DNA of 64,000 nucleotides from Brevibacillus formosus (GCF_003013405.1 NZ_PXZL01000011.1:1-64000); one strand, 5' to 3'. Positions 1 through 9,801 are shown, counted from the first letter of the stretch. The notes: generated by a model from the sequence alone, not told the origin. Made by a program: numbers and translations.

Positions 1-106
1 GGACTCCACAAGTCGCTACGTCTGGAAATATTCTTCTCTGTCGTAACTGATTACGTTCTTCCATTTATTAAGGCATTAAAAAATCGAATCAAACTGACAG
101 CTCATA

Positions 107-307
107 GAGGAAACAGGAGAAATAAGCGAAGATCTTAGGGACACCGCCCGAGACGCAATGCAAAAAGCGAAACACGCCTTTAAGCGTCCACCTCTGAGAC
201 ACAGCCTGAAGGACTACTTTGGACGCGGTTTCGCTTTTTGCATGGAGTCGTGCAGTCAATCCCGCAGGGGGTGGACCTAGAAGCTGAGCGTTTTCTCCTG
301 TTTCCTC
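107..307 (+). ncRNA. Candidate long-hairpin RNA with 6S-like architecture
   Basis: Two perfect 16-bp inverted repeats are nested: GAGGAAACAGGAGAAA (107-122) pairs with 292-307, and ATGCAAAAAGCGAAAC (158-173) pairs with 228-243. Between them lies a large asymmetric unpaired region (123-157 against 244-291), and inside the inner stem a further GCGTCCA/TGGACGC pair (184-190/220-226). A ~200-nt rod with a closing stem, central bubble and apical stem is the layout of 6S RNA. I do not recognise the conserved 6S bubble bases, so the family call is inference. The strand is uncertain because an inverted repeat folds either way. Confidence 0.35.
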
Positions 308-408
308 CCCACCACAACAGCCAGACAAAGTTTTTACTGGTTAATAATCGATCAATATTTTTTTGTCGAAAACATTATTTGTTTTCCCTGTCGAAATCCC
401 CGCGAAAA

Positions 409-438
409 TTGACTGAACCTGCACTTTTCAAGTAAGAT
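409..438 (+). promoter_or_regulatory. Likely sigma-A promoter of gatCAB
   Basis: TTGACT (409-414) and TAAGAT (433-438) are separated by 18 bp and lie 35 bp before the gatC start, with the GGAGGTG ribosome site between. Confidence 0.55.
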
Positions 439-472
439 CAAAGTTATGTGATACGATTCGGAGGTGGAAAGA

Positions 473-763
473 ATGAGTGCCATTACTCGTAAAGAAGTAG
501 AACACGTAGCTAATTTGGCCCGTTTGCAGCTCACTGAGGAAGAAGCGGAACGGTACACAAAAGACCTGAATGCGATTCTTGATTTTGCAGCCAAGCTAAA
601 TGAGCTCGATACATCCAATATTGAGCCAACCAGCCATGCTACAGACGTAAAAAACGTCATGCGTGAAGACGTAAACAGACCGTCCCTGCCGCGTGAGGAC
701 GTGCTGAAAAACGCACCAGATCACGAAGACGGGCAGTTTAAAGTACCGGCTGTATTCGAATAA
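473..763 (+). CDS. gatC: Asp/Glu-tRNA(Asn/Gln) amidotransferase subunit C
   Basis: Small subunit of the heterotrimeric GatCAB amidotransferase, which converts misacylated Glu-tRNA(Gln) (and Asp-tRNA(Asn)) to the amidated form in the cytoplasm. The 96-aa protein has the family's N-terminal pattern [17 protein letters not shown] and the central [13 protein letters not shown] segment that wraps GatA and GatB. The ATG at 473 is chosen because GGAGGTG (460-466) sits 6 nt upstream; a GTG at 464 lies inside that ribosome site. It is the first gene of a tight three-gene operon, 32 nt before gatA. Family, length and context all agree. Confidence 0.96.
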   Translation: MSAITRKEVEHVANLARLQLTEEEAERYTKDLNAILDFAAKLNELDTSNIEPTSHATDVKNVMREDVNRPSLPREDVLKNAPDHEDGQFKVPAVFE

Positions 764-795
764 CCTACTGGATAACGAGAAGGGAGGAACCCACT

Positions 796-2268
796 GTGTC
801 GCTGTTTGACAAGCGATTGTCTGAGATACATAGCGCGCTGCGCGCAAAAGAGATTTCGGTAACGGATCTGGTGCAGGCTTCCATCGCTAGCATCAAGGAG
901 CATGACGGAGAAATCAAATCCGTTCTGCATGTAGATGAAGAGGGAGCCTTGGCTCATGCCCGTCAATTGGACGAGCGTCTGGTCAAGGGAAATGAGGAGC
1001 TGGGTCTTCTCTATGGCTTGCCTGCCGGACTGAAGGACAACCTGGTTACAAAAGACGTTCGCACGACTTGCGCGAGCAAATTTTTGGCGAACTACGATCC
1101 TGTCCATGACGGGACTGTTTCCAAAAAGGTGAAGGATGCCGATGCGGTCATCGTTGCGAAGCTGAACATGGACGAGTTTGCGATGGGCGGCTCCAACGAA
1201 AATTCCGGCTTTTTCCCAGCGAAAAACCCGTGGAACACCGACTACGTTCCGGGAGGCTCTTCCGGTGGATCAGCGGCGGCAATGGCTGCGCGTCATTTTT
1301 ACTTCACCCTTGGCTCTGATACAGGCGGTTCCATCCGTCAGCCTGCTGCTTTTTGTGGCGTTGTCGGCTTGAAGCCTACGTATGGACGCGTATCCCGTTT
1401 CGGGCTGGTTGCGTTCGCGTCCTCGCTGGATCAGATCGGGCCTGTGACGAAAAACGTTGAGGATTCCGCCTATGTGCTGCAAGCGATTGCGGGACATGAT
1501 GAATACGACTCTACCTCTGCCAATGTGGACGTACCGGATTACTTGTCGGCATTGACTGGAGATGTAAAAGGACTGCGTATTGGGGTACCAAAAGAGTTGA
1601 TCGGAGAAGGGATTGACCCTGAGGTTCGCGATGCGGTTCTGGCAGCATTGAAGCAGCTGGAGAGCATGGGTGCTACATGGAGCGAGGTTTCCATGCCGCA
1701 CACGGAATATGCAGTGCCAGCTTACTATCTCTTGTCTTCGTCCGAAGCTTCGTCCAACCTGGCTCGTTTTGACGGCGTTCGTTATGGTGTGCGTGCAGAC
1801 AATGCGGCAAACCTGATCGAGCTGTACAAGGAATCCCGCAGCCAAGGCTTTGGCCCAGAAGTGAAGCGCCGCATCATGCTCGGAACCTACGCGCTCTCGT
1901 CTGGTTATTACGATGCTTACTACAAAAAGGCGCAGCAGGTGCGTACCCTGATCATCCAAGACTTCAACAGCATTTTTGCTGACTACGATGTCATCCTGCA
2001 TCCAACGACGCCTTCTACGGCTTTCAAAGTAGGAGAAAACGTAGATGATCCGGTGAAAATGTATCTCGAGGATATTTGTACCGTTCCTGTAAACCTGGCT
2101 GGTCTGCCAGCAATCAGCGTGCCGTGCGGATTCTCCAAAAACGGTCTGCCGATCGGCTTGCAGATCGTAGGTCGTGCATTTGACGAATCCACCGTATTGC
2201 GCGTAGCCCATGCGTATGAACAAACCGCAGGCTTCTACGGTCGCAAACCGGAATGGGTGAGGGGGTAA
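796..2268 (+). CDS. gatA: Asp/Glu-tRNA(Asn/Gln) amidotransferase subunit A
   Basis: Amidase subunit that hydrolyses glutamine and supplies ammonia to GatB for tRNA-dependent transamidation. The protein is 490 aa, the normal length. The amidase-signature catalytic triad is visible: Lys80 in AGLKDN, the cis-Ser155 in [10 protein letters not shown], and nucleophile Ser179 in [10 protein letters not shown]. It starts at GTG 796 after an AGGGAGG site. The stop lies only 4 nt before the gatB ATG, implying coupled translation. Nothing is missing or unusual. Confidence 0.97.
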   Translation: MSLFDKRLSEIHSALRAKEISVTDLVQASIASIKEHDGEIKSVLHVDEEGALAHARQLDERLVKGNEELGLLYGLPAGLKDNLVTKDVRTTCASKFLANYDPVHDGTVSKKVKDADAVIVAKLNMDEFAMGGSNENSGFFPAKNPWNTDYVPGGSSGGSAAAMAARHFYFTLGSDTGGSIRQPAAFCGVVGLKPTYGRVSRFGLVAFASSLDQIGPVTKNVEDSAYVLQAIAGHDEYDSTSANVDVPDYLSALTGDVKGLRIGVPKELIGEGIDPEVRDAVLAALKQLESMGATWSEVSMPHTEYAVPAYYLLSSSEASSNLARFDGVRYGVRADNAANLIELYKESRSQGFGPEVKRRIMLGTYALSSGYYDAYYKKAQQVRTLIIQDFNSIFADYDVILHPTTPSTAFKVGENVDDPVKMYLEDICTVPVNLAGLPAISVPCGFSKNGLPIGLQIVGRAFDESTVLRVAHAYEQTAGFYGRKPEWVRG

Positions 2269-2272
2269 GAGC

Positions 2273-3709
2273 ATGAGCAAGTACGAAACCGTCATCGGCT
2301 TGGAGGTTCACGCCGAGCTATCGACCAACAGTAAAATCTTTTGCGGCTGCCCGACTGAATTTGGTGCACCGCCGAATACACATACATGCCCGATCTGCTT
2401 GGGACATCCAGGTGTACTGCCTGTAACGAACAAGCAAGCGGTAGAGTTCGCGATGAAAGCAGCACTCGCCCTCAACTGCGAGATTTCCCGCGAGACCAAG
2501 TTCGACCGCAAGAACTACTTTTATCCGGATTCGCCAAAAGCGTACCAAATCTCGCAGTTTGACCAGCCGATCGGCTACAATGGCTGGATCGACATCGAAG
2601 TAAACGGGGAGACGAAGCGCATTGGGATCACTCGTCTGCATTTGGAAGAGGATGCGGGCAAGCTGACGCACAGCGATTTTGGCGGAGAGTCTCTGGTAGA
2701 CTTCAACCGCGTCGGGGTACCGCTAGTCGAGATCGTTTCCGAGCCGGACATCCGCACACCGGAAGAAGCACGTGCGTATCTGGAAAAGCTGAAAGCGATC
2801 ATCCAGTACACCGAAGTATCTGACGTTCGCATGGAACAAGGCTCCCTGCGTTGTGACGCTAACGTTTCCATCCGCCCGTATGGTCAGGAAGAATTCGGTA
2901 CCAAGGCCGAGCTGAAAAACATGAACTCCTTCCGCAACGTGCAAATGGGCTTGGAGTACGAGGTACAGCGTCAGACGGAGGTAGTTTCTTCCGGTGGCAA
3001 GGTCGTTCAGGAAACGCGCCGTTGGGATGAAGCGAACAAGAAGACGTTGACGATGCGTTCCAAAGAGGAAGCGCACGACTATCGTTACTTCCCAGATCCG
3101 GATCTGGTTCGCATGCAGATTTCCGAGGAGTGGATTGAAGCGGTTCGCGCAACCATTCCAGAGCTGCCAGATGCTCGTCAGGCGCGCTATGTGAACGAGT
3201 TTGGCTTGTCTAAGGATGATGCCGGAGTCATTACGATCTCCAAGGAGACAGCTGATTTCTTTGATGAGACCGTGAAAACAGGAGCAGAGCCGAAGTCAGT
3301 AGCGAACTGGCTGATGGTAGACCTGTTGGCACACCTCAACGCCAACAACCTGGTGTTTGCTGATGTGAAAATGACACCAAAAGGCTTGGGTGAGATGATC
3401 AAGCTGATCGAGGACGGAACCATTTCCTCCAAAATCGCCAAAACCGTCTTTAAAGAGATGGTGGAGACCGGCAAAGAGCCGAAGCAGATCGTTGAAGAAA
3501 AAGGACTCGTCCAAATCAGCGATGAAGGCGCCCTGCGTCAAATCGTTGTCGAAGCGGTCAATTCCAACCCACAAGCTGTGGCAGACTTCAAGTCCGGAAA
3601 CGAAAAAGCAGCTGCTTTCTTCGTTGGACAGGTCATGAAGCAAACCAAAGGGAAAGCAAACCCGGGAATGGTAAACAAGCTGATTCAGGAAGTATTGAAC
3701 AGCCTGTAG
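2273..3709 (+). CDS. gatB: Asp/Glu-tRNA(Asn/Gln) amidotransferase subunit B
   Basis: Kinase/transamidase subunit: it phosphorylates the mischarged Glu- or Asp-tRNA and transfers ammonia delivered from GatA. The 478-aa protein opens with the diagnostic [21 protein letters not shown] and carries [13 protein letters not shown] and the [19 protein letters not shown] block of the active site. The C-terminal YqeY-like tRNA-binding region ([17 protein letters not shown]) is complete. It ends the gatCAB operon and is followed by a rho-independent terminator. Confidence 0.97.
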   Translation: MSKYETVIGLEVHAELSTNSKIFCGCPTEFGAPPNTHTCPICLGHPGVLPVTNKQAVEFAMKAALALNCEISRETKFDRKNYFYPDSPKAYQISQFDQPIGYNGWIDIEVNGETKRIGITRLHLEEDAGKLTHSDFGGESLVDFNRVGVPLVEIVSEPDIRTPEEARAYLEKLKAIIQYTEVSDVRMEQGSLRCDANVSIRPYGQEEFGTKAELKNMNSFRNVQMGLEYEVQRQTEVVSSGGKVVQETRRWDEANKKTLTMRSKEEAHDYRYFPDPDLVRMQISEEWIEAVRATIPELPDARQARYVNEFGLSKDDAGVITISKETADFFDETVKTGAEPKSVANWLMVDLLAHLNANNLVFADVKMTPKGLGEMIKLIEDGTISSKIAKTVFKEMVETGKEPKQIVEEKGLVQISDEGALRQIVVEAVNSNPQAVADFKSGNEKAAAFFVGQVMKQTKGKANPGMVNKLIQEVLNSL

Positions 3710-3722
3710 GCCAAAACATACG

Positions 3723-3759
3723 ACAGCACTTTCTCTGTAAAGGGAGAGTGCTGTTTTTT
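3723..3759 (+). terminator. Rho-independent terminator of gatCAB
   Basis: ACAGCACT and AGTGCTGT flank an imperfect inner stem (TTCTC/GGGAG) and are followed by TTTTTT; this lies 13 nt after the gatB stop. Confidence 0.9.
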
Positions 3760-3841
3760 GCGCTGAGAGCTATGCTAAATAGTGGAAAAAAAGTAAGATA
3801 GAATGCGTAGCTATCATCATAATTGATTAGGAGAAATGTTC

Positions 3842-5413
3842 ATGACACAAAATTGGAAAAGTGCAACGGCTGCTTTTGCAGTGACAACCATGCTGCTGGG
3901 AACGGGTGCCCAGGCATTTGCTGCAAGCCCGGAAATGATTTTGAAAAATGCTGAAAACCCATCCAAAGAACAAATCAAGCTGCCTGCTCGTGCGGCAGAG
4001 ATTGTCGCTGCACTGGAGAAGCTGGAGCCTGCCCTAAAAGCTCTGACGTTCCGAGAGGTCGTTATTTCTGATTACGATGAAAATCAAGTAGATTTGTATA
4101 TGAGCCATCCTGACGATACTGAAATGAGTGCATATCTGCTTTTTGATCGCCATAGCGGTGAATTACTTGGTTACGAGGCTTCTGAATTCATTTGGGACGA
4201 GAATGAAAAAGTAACAGACGAAGCCATCGTGCAAAAAGCTGAGAAAGCTGTGCAAGAGTTGCTTGGAGAAAAGAAGCGAAAAATGACAGATGCGCCTCAA
4301 TTGTCGAAAACGGTATACGGTGAAGAAGTGTCGTTTATCTACCCGAATGTATATTTTCCAATTCTGCTAAATGGTCTGGAAATAGACGGAGCGCACTACG
4401 GTATCGAGGTGGAAATGGATTCAGGCGGGCATTTGTTGGGCCTATCTTTTCAACCGCTCGATTTGACGGGGATACAGGTTGCTGATCCGAAAAAAGCTGT
4501 TACAAAAGAAGAGATTCGGAAGCAAATATTTACGCCCGAACGCCTTCGTTATGGCTATGTATGGGAAGGAACAGATGGGAAACCCGGTATCGAATATACC
4601 CTGAGGACGTCACCTGTATTTGATGCATTGACGGGAAAGCAGATCGAAATGGAATGGGGAGCAGAAGAAGGGGATGGAAATCTCCATACTTCTGATATCA
4701 AGGACATTTCTTTGAAACCCCAAGGGAAGCCATTCATTGCAAAAGGCGCAACGGATCAGCAAATTTTAGAGAACTTGTTTGGGGTTGATACCAAGAAGCT
4801 GTATACAACCTATCGAAAAGACGAACAGCAGGGTGAAATCAGTTATGATTGGTCGAACCCTATCGATTTTAATCGGGCTTCTATTATGGTGAACGAAGTG
4901 ACTGGCGATATCAGCGGATACGTAAATTGGGCACATATCGAAAATCTCTCAGTGCCCCTAACAAAAGAGCAATCCTTGCAAAAGGCGATTACGTTCCTGG
5001 AGCCTTATGCTAAAAAAGCCGAGTGGCAAGTCGAAATGTATGAGGGAACCAAGAAAGAGGACAAGAAATCCGTTGATCAGTATGGTTTTTTATTTCTCGA
5101 AAAGCAAAATGGGATACCGCTCATGGAGTATTCCTACGGAGTAGCAATTGATCCCAATAAGGGACAGGTCGCTGAATTCGTGGCATCCGTTCCAGCAGAG
5201 GATCGTAAATATCCTGTGCTCAAGCCATCTGTAACAGCCCAACAGGCAGCAGATATTATTTCCAAACAAGTACCAGTTAAGTTGACCTATATTTGGCCGA
5301 GAGCAGAAGAGAAGAATGCACCCATTCTTGTTTACAAGCTGGATACAAGTAAAGGCTGGCCAACCGTAGATGCCGTAAATGGATCTTTTAAATGGAGCGA
5401 GATCGAGGAATAA
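3842..5413 (+). CDS. Secreted YcdB/YcdC-type repeat protein
   Basis: Exported protein of unknown function, 523 aa. The N-terminus is a clear Sec signal peptide (charged MTQNWK, hydrophobic stretch, AQAFA cleavage region). The mature part holds repeated beta-rich units with the pattern 'DRHSGELLGYE', 'EMDSGGHLLGL', 'NEVTGDISGYV', 'DPNKGQVAEF', typical of the YcdB/YcdC domain found in Bacillus surface proteins and related in style to PepSY repeats. ATG 3842 is preferred over ATG 3836 because AGGAG (3829-3833) is correctly spaced only from 3842. It stands alone, converging on the sigma-factor gene. The domain call rests on repeat pattern; no biochemical role can be read. Confidence 0.75.
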   Translation: MTQNWKSATAAFAVTTMLLGTGAQAFAASPEMILKNAENPSKEQIKLPARAAEIVAALEKLEPALKALTFREVVISDYDENQVDLYMSHPDDTEMSAYLLFDRHSGELLGYEASEFIWDENEKVTDEAIVQKAEKAVQELLGEKKRKMTDAPQLSKTVYGEEVSFIYPNVYFPILLNGLEIDGAHYGIEVEMDSGGHLLGLSFQPLDLTGIQVADPKKAVTKEEIRKQIFTPERLRYGYVWEGTDGKPGIEYTLRTSPVFDALTGKQIEMEWGAEEGDGNLHTSDIKDISLKPQGKPFIAKGATDQQILENLFGVDTKKLYTTYRKDEQQGEISYDWSNPIDFNRASIMVNEVTGDISGYVNWAHIENLSVPLTKEQSLQKAITFLEPYAKKAEWQVEMYEGTKKEDKKSVDQYGFLFLEKQNGIPLMEYSYGVAIDPNKGQVAEFVASVPAEDRKYPVLKPSVTAQQAADIISKQVPVKLTYIWPRAEEKNAPILVYKLDTSKGWPTVDAVNGSFKWSEIEE

Positions 5414-5436
5414 CATCGAGAAGACGACAATTAGCA

Positions 5437-5471
5437 GGAAGAACCGTCAGTGTATGCTTGACGGTTCTTCC
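5437..5471. terminator. Strong hairpin between convergent genes
   Basis: A perfect 13-bp stem (GGAAGAACCGTCA / TGACGGTTCTTCC) with a 9-nt loop lies between the stops of two convergent genes. T-tracts are weak on either side, but position suggests a bidirectional terminator. Confidence 0.6.
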
Positions 5472-5499
5472 TCGTGAGTAAGAGTTACAATAAATGGCT

Positions 5500-7248
5500 T
5501 TATGTTTCAGCAAGCCCTGCCTGAATTTTCTCCAATAAAGAAACAGCCGCACGTTCATTTCGCTCAATCGCCTGCAACAACGCAATCGCCTGCTTGCCCT
5601 GCTCCGCATCGTTCGGCTCGCCCCCAGCCGGGAACGGGAAGAGCTTTCTTAACGTGTCAAAGTCATCGGCAATCGCCCCGTACAAGCCAGCCGCTTCTTT
5701 TATTAGCGGACGAACCTCATCAAACACAGAATCTGTCCACGTATCGGCGATTTCGCTCCAGAAAAGAGAGGCGTAGCGACGTGCATCCCCATTCACCGCG
5801 GTCGTATACGCGTTGCCATTCGGCTCGACCGTACCCTTTTCATAAGCTTCCTGCCAAGCAGCATAGGCCGCTAGACCATTGACGCAGCTCGGGTCCTGCG
5901 GTTCTTCTCCACGATAATGAACGAGTGCAGAGTGGAGAGCATTTGCGAGCATCGTGCGTTGGTCGATCGGAAACGCACGGTCGATGGCAAGGACAAACAA
6001 CTCCTCGACGATACCCCGCCCCAAGTTTTCATAGGGAATGGGACTGTCGTTGCGGCAGTTGTCTCCTGCGTAAAACATTCTTTTTTCATCATCATAGCCG
6101 TAGATCAATCCGAACTCTGGCATGAACAGGTCCCAAGCAAGCACAGGATACCCTTTGTCGATGGAGCGGTGAACCAGTTCCAATGCTTCTGGCAAGAGGA
6201 CAGACAGCTGGCGCTTTTCGCGTGCCTCTGGGCTCAATAGCGAGGGAGCAACCTGATTAGCATTAATGCTTGGTTCGCAGGATAGATGATACGAGGTGAC
6301 GGCACGAGATTCAAAGCCCATGTTTTTCAAACCCTGCTGCAAGACCCGCTGAAAGTGAAACATCGTCGGGCCCGCAATATGGATATTTTCAGGAACGATC
6401 GTCAAGCGAAAGGCATGGCCGCTCAGGCCAAGTATCATCGGCAAAGACATTTTTCGATCGGTCGATTCTACCAATCCGTACAGTGCCGCTGCGCAAGTAA
6501 CCCAAGTAGGCATCGTGAATGCTTCTGGTTTATTCAATACTGCTTGTTTCATACTCCCCGCAACCCTTCTCGTCTTCATGTATTGATCAACAACGACACG
6601 AGTTTTTTCCTGAATCAGTTTTTTGCGAGAACGCGATAGCACTTGGTAGACATTCGCCTGGGACATCTGGAACATATGGGCAATCTCATGAGGGGCCAAA
6701 TGATCAAAAAAGTGAGATTCCACAATGCGTCTCTCCCGAGGGTTGAGGCAGTACAGCAGGCTCCTGATCGTCTCAAACAGTTCACGCCGCACCATGGCCT
6801 CTTCGGGATTGCTGTTCTGCGCAGCGTGTGACCAAGACCGTCCCAACCTGTGCAGGATACTATCGAGGTCTTCCCAGTCAGTTGGTTCCTGCTCATGCGT
6901 TTGTTTGCCCAGACTCGAGAAGACAGTTTCCCTTTTTTGCGCCCCCTTCGAAAGCCGTGTGTACGCCTGATTGCGCACAATCCGATGCAGCCAAGGAAGG
7001 AAACGTCGGCTGTCCACCAGCGTTCCCAGGTGCAAAAAGGCGCGAATGAGAGCATCCTGAACGATGTCTTCGGCAAGAAAGGCTTCTTGTGTGTACGACC
7101 GTGCATAGCCGTATACTTTGGAGCGATGACGCCTGACCAGCTCGCTAAACGCCTCCTGATCTCCGGCTTTCGCCTGCTCTACCAAAGTCTCGTCTGCTAT
7201 CTGGGTGTGTTCCTCATGAGCCTTGGGCCTGATTATCAAGTGATCCAT
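5500..7248 (-). CDS. ECF-type sigma factor fused to a BtrH-like domain
   Basis: N-terminal ~215 residues form a sigma-70 family factor of the ECF group: region 2 (DQEAFSELVRRHRSKVYGYA ... AEDIVQDALIRAF, then RRFLPWLHRIVRNQA) and region 4 (CLNPRERRIVESHFFDHLAP ... QANVYQVLSRSRKKL). Residues ~240-582 form a second domain with GLSGHAFRLTIVPENI, PVLAWDLFMPEFGLIYGYDD and AGDN, resembling the papain/C39-like BtrH_N group (butirosin BtrH). The start is set at ATG 7248 because GAGGAG lies 8 nt upstream; an upstream ATG lacks a site. No anti-sigma gene is adjacent, so the C-terminal domain may itself control the sigma part (inference). It is not a simple sigma factor: 582 aa against about 180. Confidence 0.8.
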   Translation of the reverse strand: MDHLIIRPKAHEEHTQIADETLVEQAKAGDQEAFSELVRRHRSKVYGYARSYTQEAFLAEDIVQDALIRAFLHLGTLVDSRRFLPWLHRIVRNQAYTRLSKGAQKRETVFSSLGKQTHEQEPTDWEDLDSILHRLGRSWSHAAQNSNPEEAMVRRELFETIRSLLYCLNPRERRIVESHFFDHLAPHEIAHMFQMSQANVYQVLSRSRKKLIQEKTRVVVDQYMKTRRVAGSMKQAVLNKPEAFTMPTWVTCAAALYGLVESTDRKMSLPMILGLSGHAFRLTIVPENIHIAGPTMFHFQRVLQQGLKNMGFESRAVTSYHLSCEPSINANQVAPSLLSPEAREKRQLSVLLPEALELVHRSIDKGYPVLAWDLFMPEFGLIYGYDDEKRMFYAGDNCRNDSPIPYENLGRGIVEELFVLAIDRAFPIDQRTMLANALHSALVHYRGEEPQDPSCVNGLAAYAAWQEAYEKGTVEPNGNAYTTAVNGDARRYASLFWSEIADTWTDSVFDEVRPLIKEAAGLYGAIADDFDTLRKLFPFPAGGEPNDAEQGKQAIALLQAIERNERAAVSLLEKIQAGLAET

Positions 7249-7360
7249 CGCAAAAACTCCTCGTGATTTGTTGATGTACTGTGTAGACTTCGGGTTCACG
7301 GATTTTCTGACACGGGATGAGAAAAAATTTCGGAGTTTTTTACCAACACATTTAGTTTAA

Positions 7361-7845
7361 CAGACAAAGAAACCTAGTAGTCTTATTTCTGGGTGCAATG
7401 GGACTCAACCAGTAAATACACCAATCGAGGCAACGCAAGAATCTCAAAAAGCACCTTCACAGATATGGATTCAAGCGTATTTGAATGAGTCAAATAAACC
7501 ACAACCCGAATTATTAGAATCCAGCGAAGATAAAATGCAAGTCGAACAAATTTACAAATGGATAAATGAAGGGGAAAAAGACCAGCAAATTCAAGTAATA
7601 TTGATCGAGTCTATCTCCTTCGTTTTGAATTTATGAGAGATGGCAAGATTGCAGAGAGTCAAAACTATTTGTATGCTATTACGACTGACAGTAAACTCTA
7701 TGCTAAACAAGTGGCAGTTAATGAGAAGTATAACTTTGATAAGTATGATAGTAGTAAGCTTTCTACTCTAATAAATGAGGCAGGAATTGAAGGATGGCAG
7801 GAATTAAAGTCTGGTGTAATTAATAATGAAGTACTCCCCAACTAA
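7361..7845 (+). pseudogene. Broken lipoprotein gene (5'-truncated and frameshifted)
   Basis: From a stop at 7358-7360 one frame reads SSLISGCNGTQPVNTP, which contains a lipobox (LISGC, Cys codon 7394), but no start codon or signal-peptide core precedes it. That frame runs to about 7595 and ends at a TGA near 7633. Downstream the reading continues in another frame as NIDRVYLLRFEFMRDGKIAE and closes at 7845 (ends EVLPN). The gene has therefore lost its 5' end and has one frameshift around 7590-7600. Function is unknown. Confidence 0.65.
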
Positions 7846-7850
7846 TTTAT

Positions 7851-7930
7851 TTGAACTCACTCTGTTTTTGTTCAGACAGGGTGAGTTCAAACAAAGTAAA
7901 AGACTTTGCTGAAAAGCGAAGTCTTTTTTT
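7851..7930 (+). terminator. Tandem terminator hairpins
   Basis: TTGAACTCAC (7851-7860) pairs with GTGAGTTCAA (7881-7890). A second hairpin, AAAGACTTTGC/GCGAAGTCTTT (7898-7924), is followed by TTTTTTT. Confidence 0.8.
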
Positions 7931-8129
7931 ACTCGCATCTTTTTTAAGCTAGTACTGGACGATTGCTGCTGCTAATGGCAAAGGACGGGTACACGATGAT
8001 TGGCGTCAATATCCATAAGGGAATACTCACGTAGTGCAAAGGGTGTCAAAAAACGAACCGACCGATTTGTAACAATTTCCACTCTCCCCTATAATGAACG
8101 TACAGGAAGAAAAAGGAGGATGGAAGTAC

Positions 8130-8468
8130 ATGAAGCTCATTTCTGTAGCAGGAGAAAGTGTGGCACCTGGAAAAGGTGGATCACCGTCTGATACATTTGA
8201 TCGTTCCATTTCTACGTGGCAAGAAAATGGTCAAGAAAAAACAATAACCGTCACCTATGTGCGTTATTTTGGCAAAGTGCTCGCTGAGCGGGGCATTTAC
8301 GATCAAGAGGCAGAAGGTGTTCCTGTCAGCCATTTGGTAGCGACTCTGTTTCTGGAAAAAAATCCAGAAGCAAAAGAAACCCGTCATTATATTAATGATA
8401 CGGAGGCTTTCGTCGCGCTGTTTGAAGGCTTTTCCTTGACCAAGTGGAAAGAGCGTTATCCGCTGTAG
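8130..8468 (+). CDS. Hypothetical small cytosolic protein
   Basis: A 112-aa acidic protein (MKLISVAGESVAPGKGG...) with no signal peptide, membrane segment or motif I recognise. It has an excellent ribosome site (AAAGGAGGA, 8111-8119) spaced for ATG 8130, so it is very probably translated. It lies just upstream of another orphan ORF and the natAB-like genes, but a 110-nt gap with no obvious coupling separates them. Confidence 0.7.
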   Translation: MKLISVAGESVAPGKGGSPSDTFDRSISTWQENGQEKTITVTYVRYFGKVLAERGIYDQEAEGVPVSHLVATLFLEKNPEAKETRHYINDTEAFVALFEGFSLTKWKERYPL

Positions 8469-8579
8469 GATAGGAGTGAAACGGTTTTTAAAGTCAAAAG
8501 ATTCTGATTCGCCAAAGACACATACGGGTAACTTTTGATAGGGCATGCTAAGGGCAACCAATTATTGGAGGGAATTAGC

Positions 8580-9044
8580 ATGTTTTCTATTTGGCTGCCA
8601 CTGGTGATGACGTCTTCTGCGCTTGTCTTTGGTGCAATACATTCGCATGTCCCTACGACTTCCTCGGTGGCGTGGATGGTTGCTGTGCAGGAGTTTGATG
8701 CGTTTTTGCAGGACTGGAAAAAAGGGCAGACGCTTGCGAACCTGCGTCACCCGTTGTTTGACCTCACGGGAGTGTCGGCGGTGTCAGGAATGATGGAGAT
8801 TATCCGTTTTTCGGGAGAAGGCCACGGGCAAGCGGGAGAAATCACCCTTTCGTTTTACACACTGGAAGGCGACAAGGTCTTTTCGCCCCCAGGCTCCGTG
8901 TCTGTCGCGCGAGTCGATGAGAAACGGCGGGAATTTCATGTCACTGGCGCTATACCGAGGGTTTTGCGTGGGCGGACGGGTGTCGTACAGGTGACGTTTA
9001 CGGGAGAAAAGCGTGCGTCGTACTTGCTGAAGGTACGATTCTAG
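8580..9044 (+). CDS. Hypothetical exported/membrane-anchored protein
   Basis: A 154-aa protein with a hydrophobic N-terminus (MFSIWLPLVMTSSALVFGAI) that could be a signal anchor, followed by a soluble beta-rich part ending in LKVRF. The start ATG 8580 has TTGGAGGGA 7 nt upstream. It ends 28 nt before the ABC ATPase gene and probably shares its transcript. No family is recognised; it could be an accessory to the exporter, by context only. Confidence 0.65.
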   Translation: MFSIWLPLVMTSSALVFGAIHSHVPTTSSVAWMVAVQEFDAFLQDWKKGQTLANLRHPLFDLTGVSAVSGMMEIIRFSGEGHGQAGEITLSFYTLEGDKVFSPPGSVSVARVDEKRREFHVTGAIPRVLRGRTGVVQVTFTGEKRASYLLKVRF

Positions 9045-9072
9045 AGAAAATACGGGAGAGGAGGGGCTGCTG

Positions 9073-9801
9073 TTGATTGAGGTCAAGGATGTCAGCAAGC
9101 GATTTAAGGAGATCGCAGCGGTCCAGCATGTATCGTTTCGGGTCGAGGCAGGCGAGGTATATGGACTTCTCGGCGAAAACGGTGCGGGAAAGACAACGAC
9201 GATGCGCATGATGGCGACGGTTTTGACCCCGACCGAGGGAGACATCGAGATTAGCGGGTTTTCCGTTCGGCAGCAACCGCTTGAAGTGCGCCGTAGAATC
9301 GGCATTTTGTTCGGGGGAGACGTGGGGCTTTACAGCCGTTTGACAGCGCGGGAAAATATCGCGTACTTCGGTCGTCTATACGGATTGGAGCAAGCGAGGC
9401 TTGAAGAGCGGATTGGCAGACTGAGCCGGATGCTTGAGATGGATGATTTTATCGACAGGCGAGTGGGGGCCTTTTCCCGGGGAATGAAGCAAAAGGTAGC
9501 GATTGCCCGGACGCTCGTACACGATCCCGATGTCATTTTGCTGGATGAACCGACGACAGGATTGGATGTAACGGCTGCCACAATCTTTCGAAGAATGGTC
9601 AGAAAGCTGCAAGAAGAGGGGAAGACGATTCTGTTTTCCAGTCACAACATGGGCGAGATTAACAAGCTGTGCAAAAGGGTTGCGCTCATGCACAAGGGAA
9701 AGCTGCGGTTCGCCGGGGGATTGGATGCGTTGCGCGAGCAGTTTGGGACAGAGGATCTGGACGACATTTTCATGGCTGTCGTGGAAGGGAGCGAGGGCTG
9801 A
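9073..9801 (+). CDS. natA: ABC transporter ATP-binding protein (NatA-like)
   Basis: ATPase of an ABC-2 exporter, 242 aa (B. subtilis NatA 246 aa). Walker A is GENGAGKTTT (residues ~35-44), the Q-loop region ILFGGDVGLYSRLTARENI has the NatA-type form, the ABC signature is FSRGMKQKVAIA, Walker B is VILLDEPTTGLD, and the H-loop is FSSHNM. It starts at TTG 9073 behind GAGAGGAGGGG. The stop TGA overlaps the ATG of the permease gene, so the two are translationally coupled. NatAB exports Na+ in B. subtilis; substrate here is inferred from similarity. Confidence 0.85.
   Translation: MIEVKDVSKRFKEIAAVQHVSFRVEAGEVYGLLGENGAGKTTTMRMMATVLTPTEGDIEISGFSVRQQPLEVRRRIGILFGGDVGLYSRLTARENIAYFGRLYGLEQARLEERIGRLSRMLEMDDFIDRRVGAFSRGMKQKVAIARTLVHDPDVILLDEPTTGLDVTAATIFRRMVRKLQEEGKTILFSSHNMGEINKLCKRVALMHKGKLRFAGGLDALREQFGTEDLDDIFMAVVEGSEG

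Noticed and set aside
1270..2295. 341-aa minus-strand ORF opposite gatA
   Set aside because: It lies wholly inside gatA, has no ribosome site and reads as Cys/Arg/His-rich nonsense typical of a GC-rich antisense frame.
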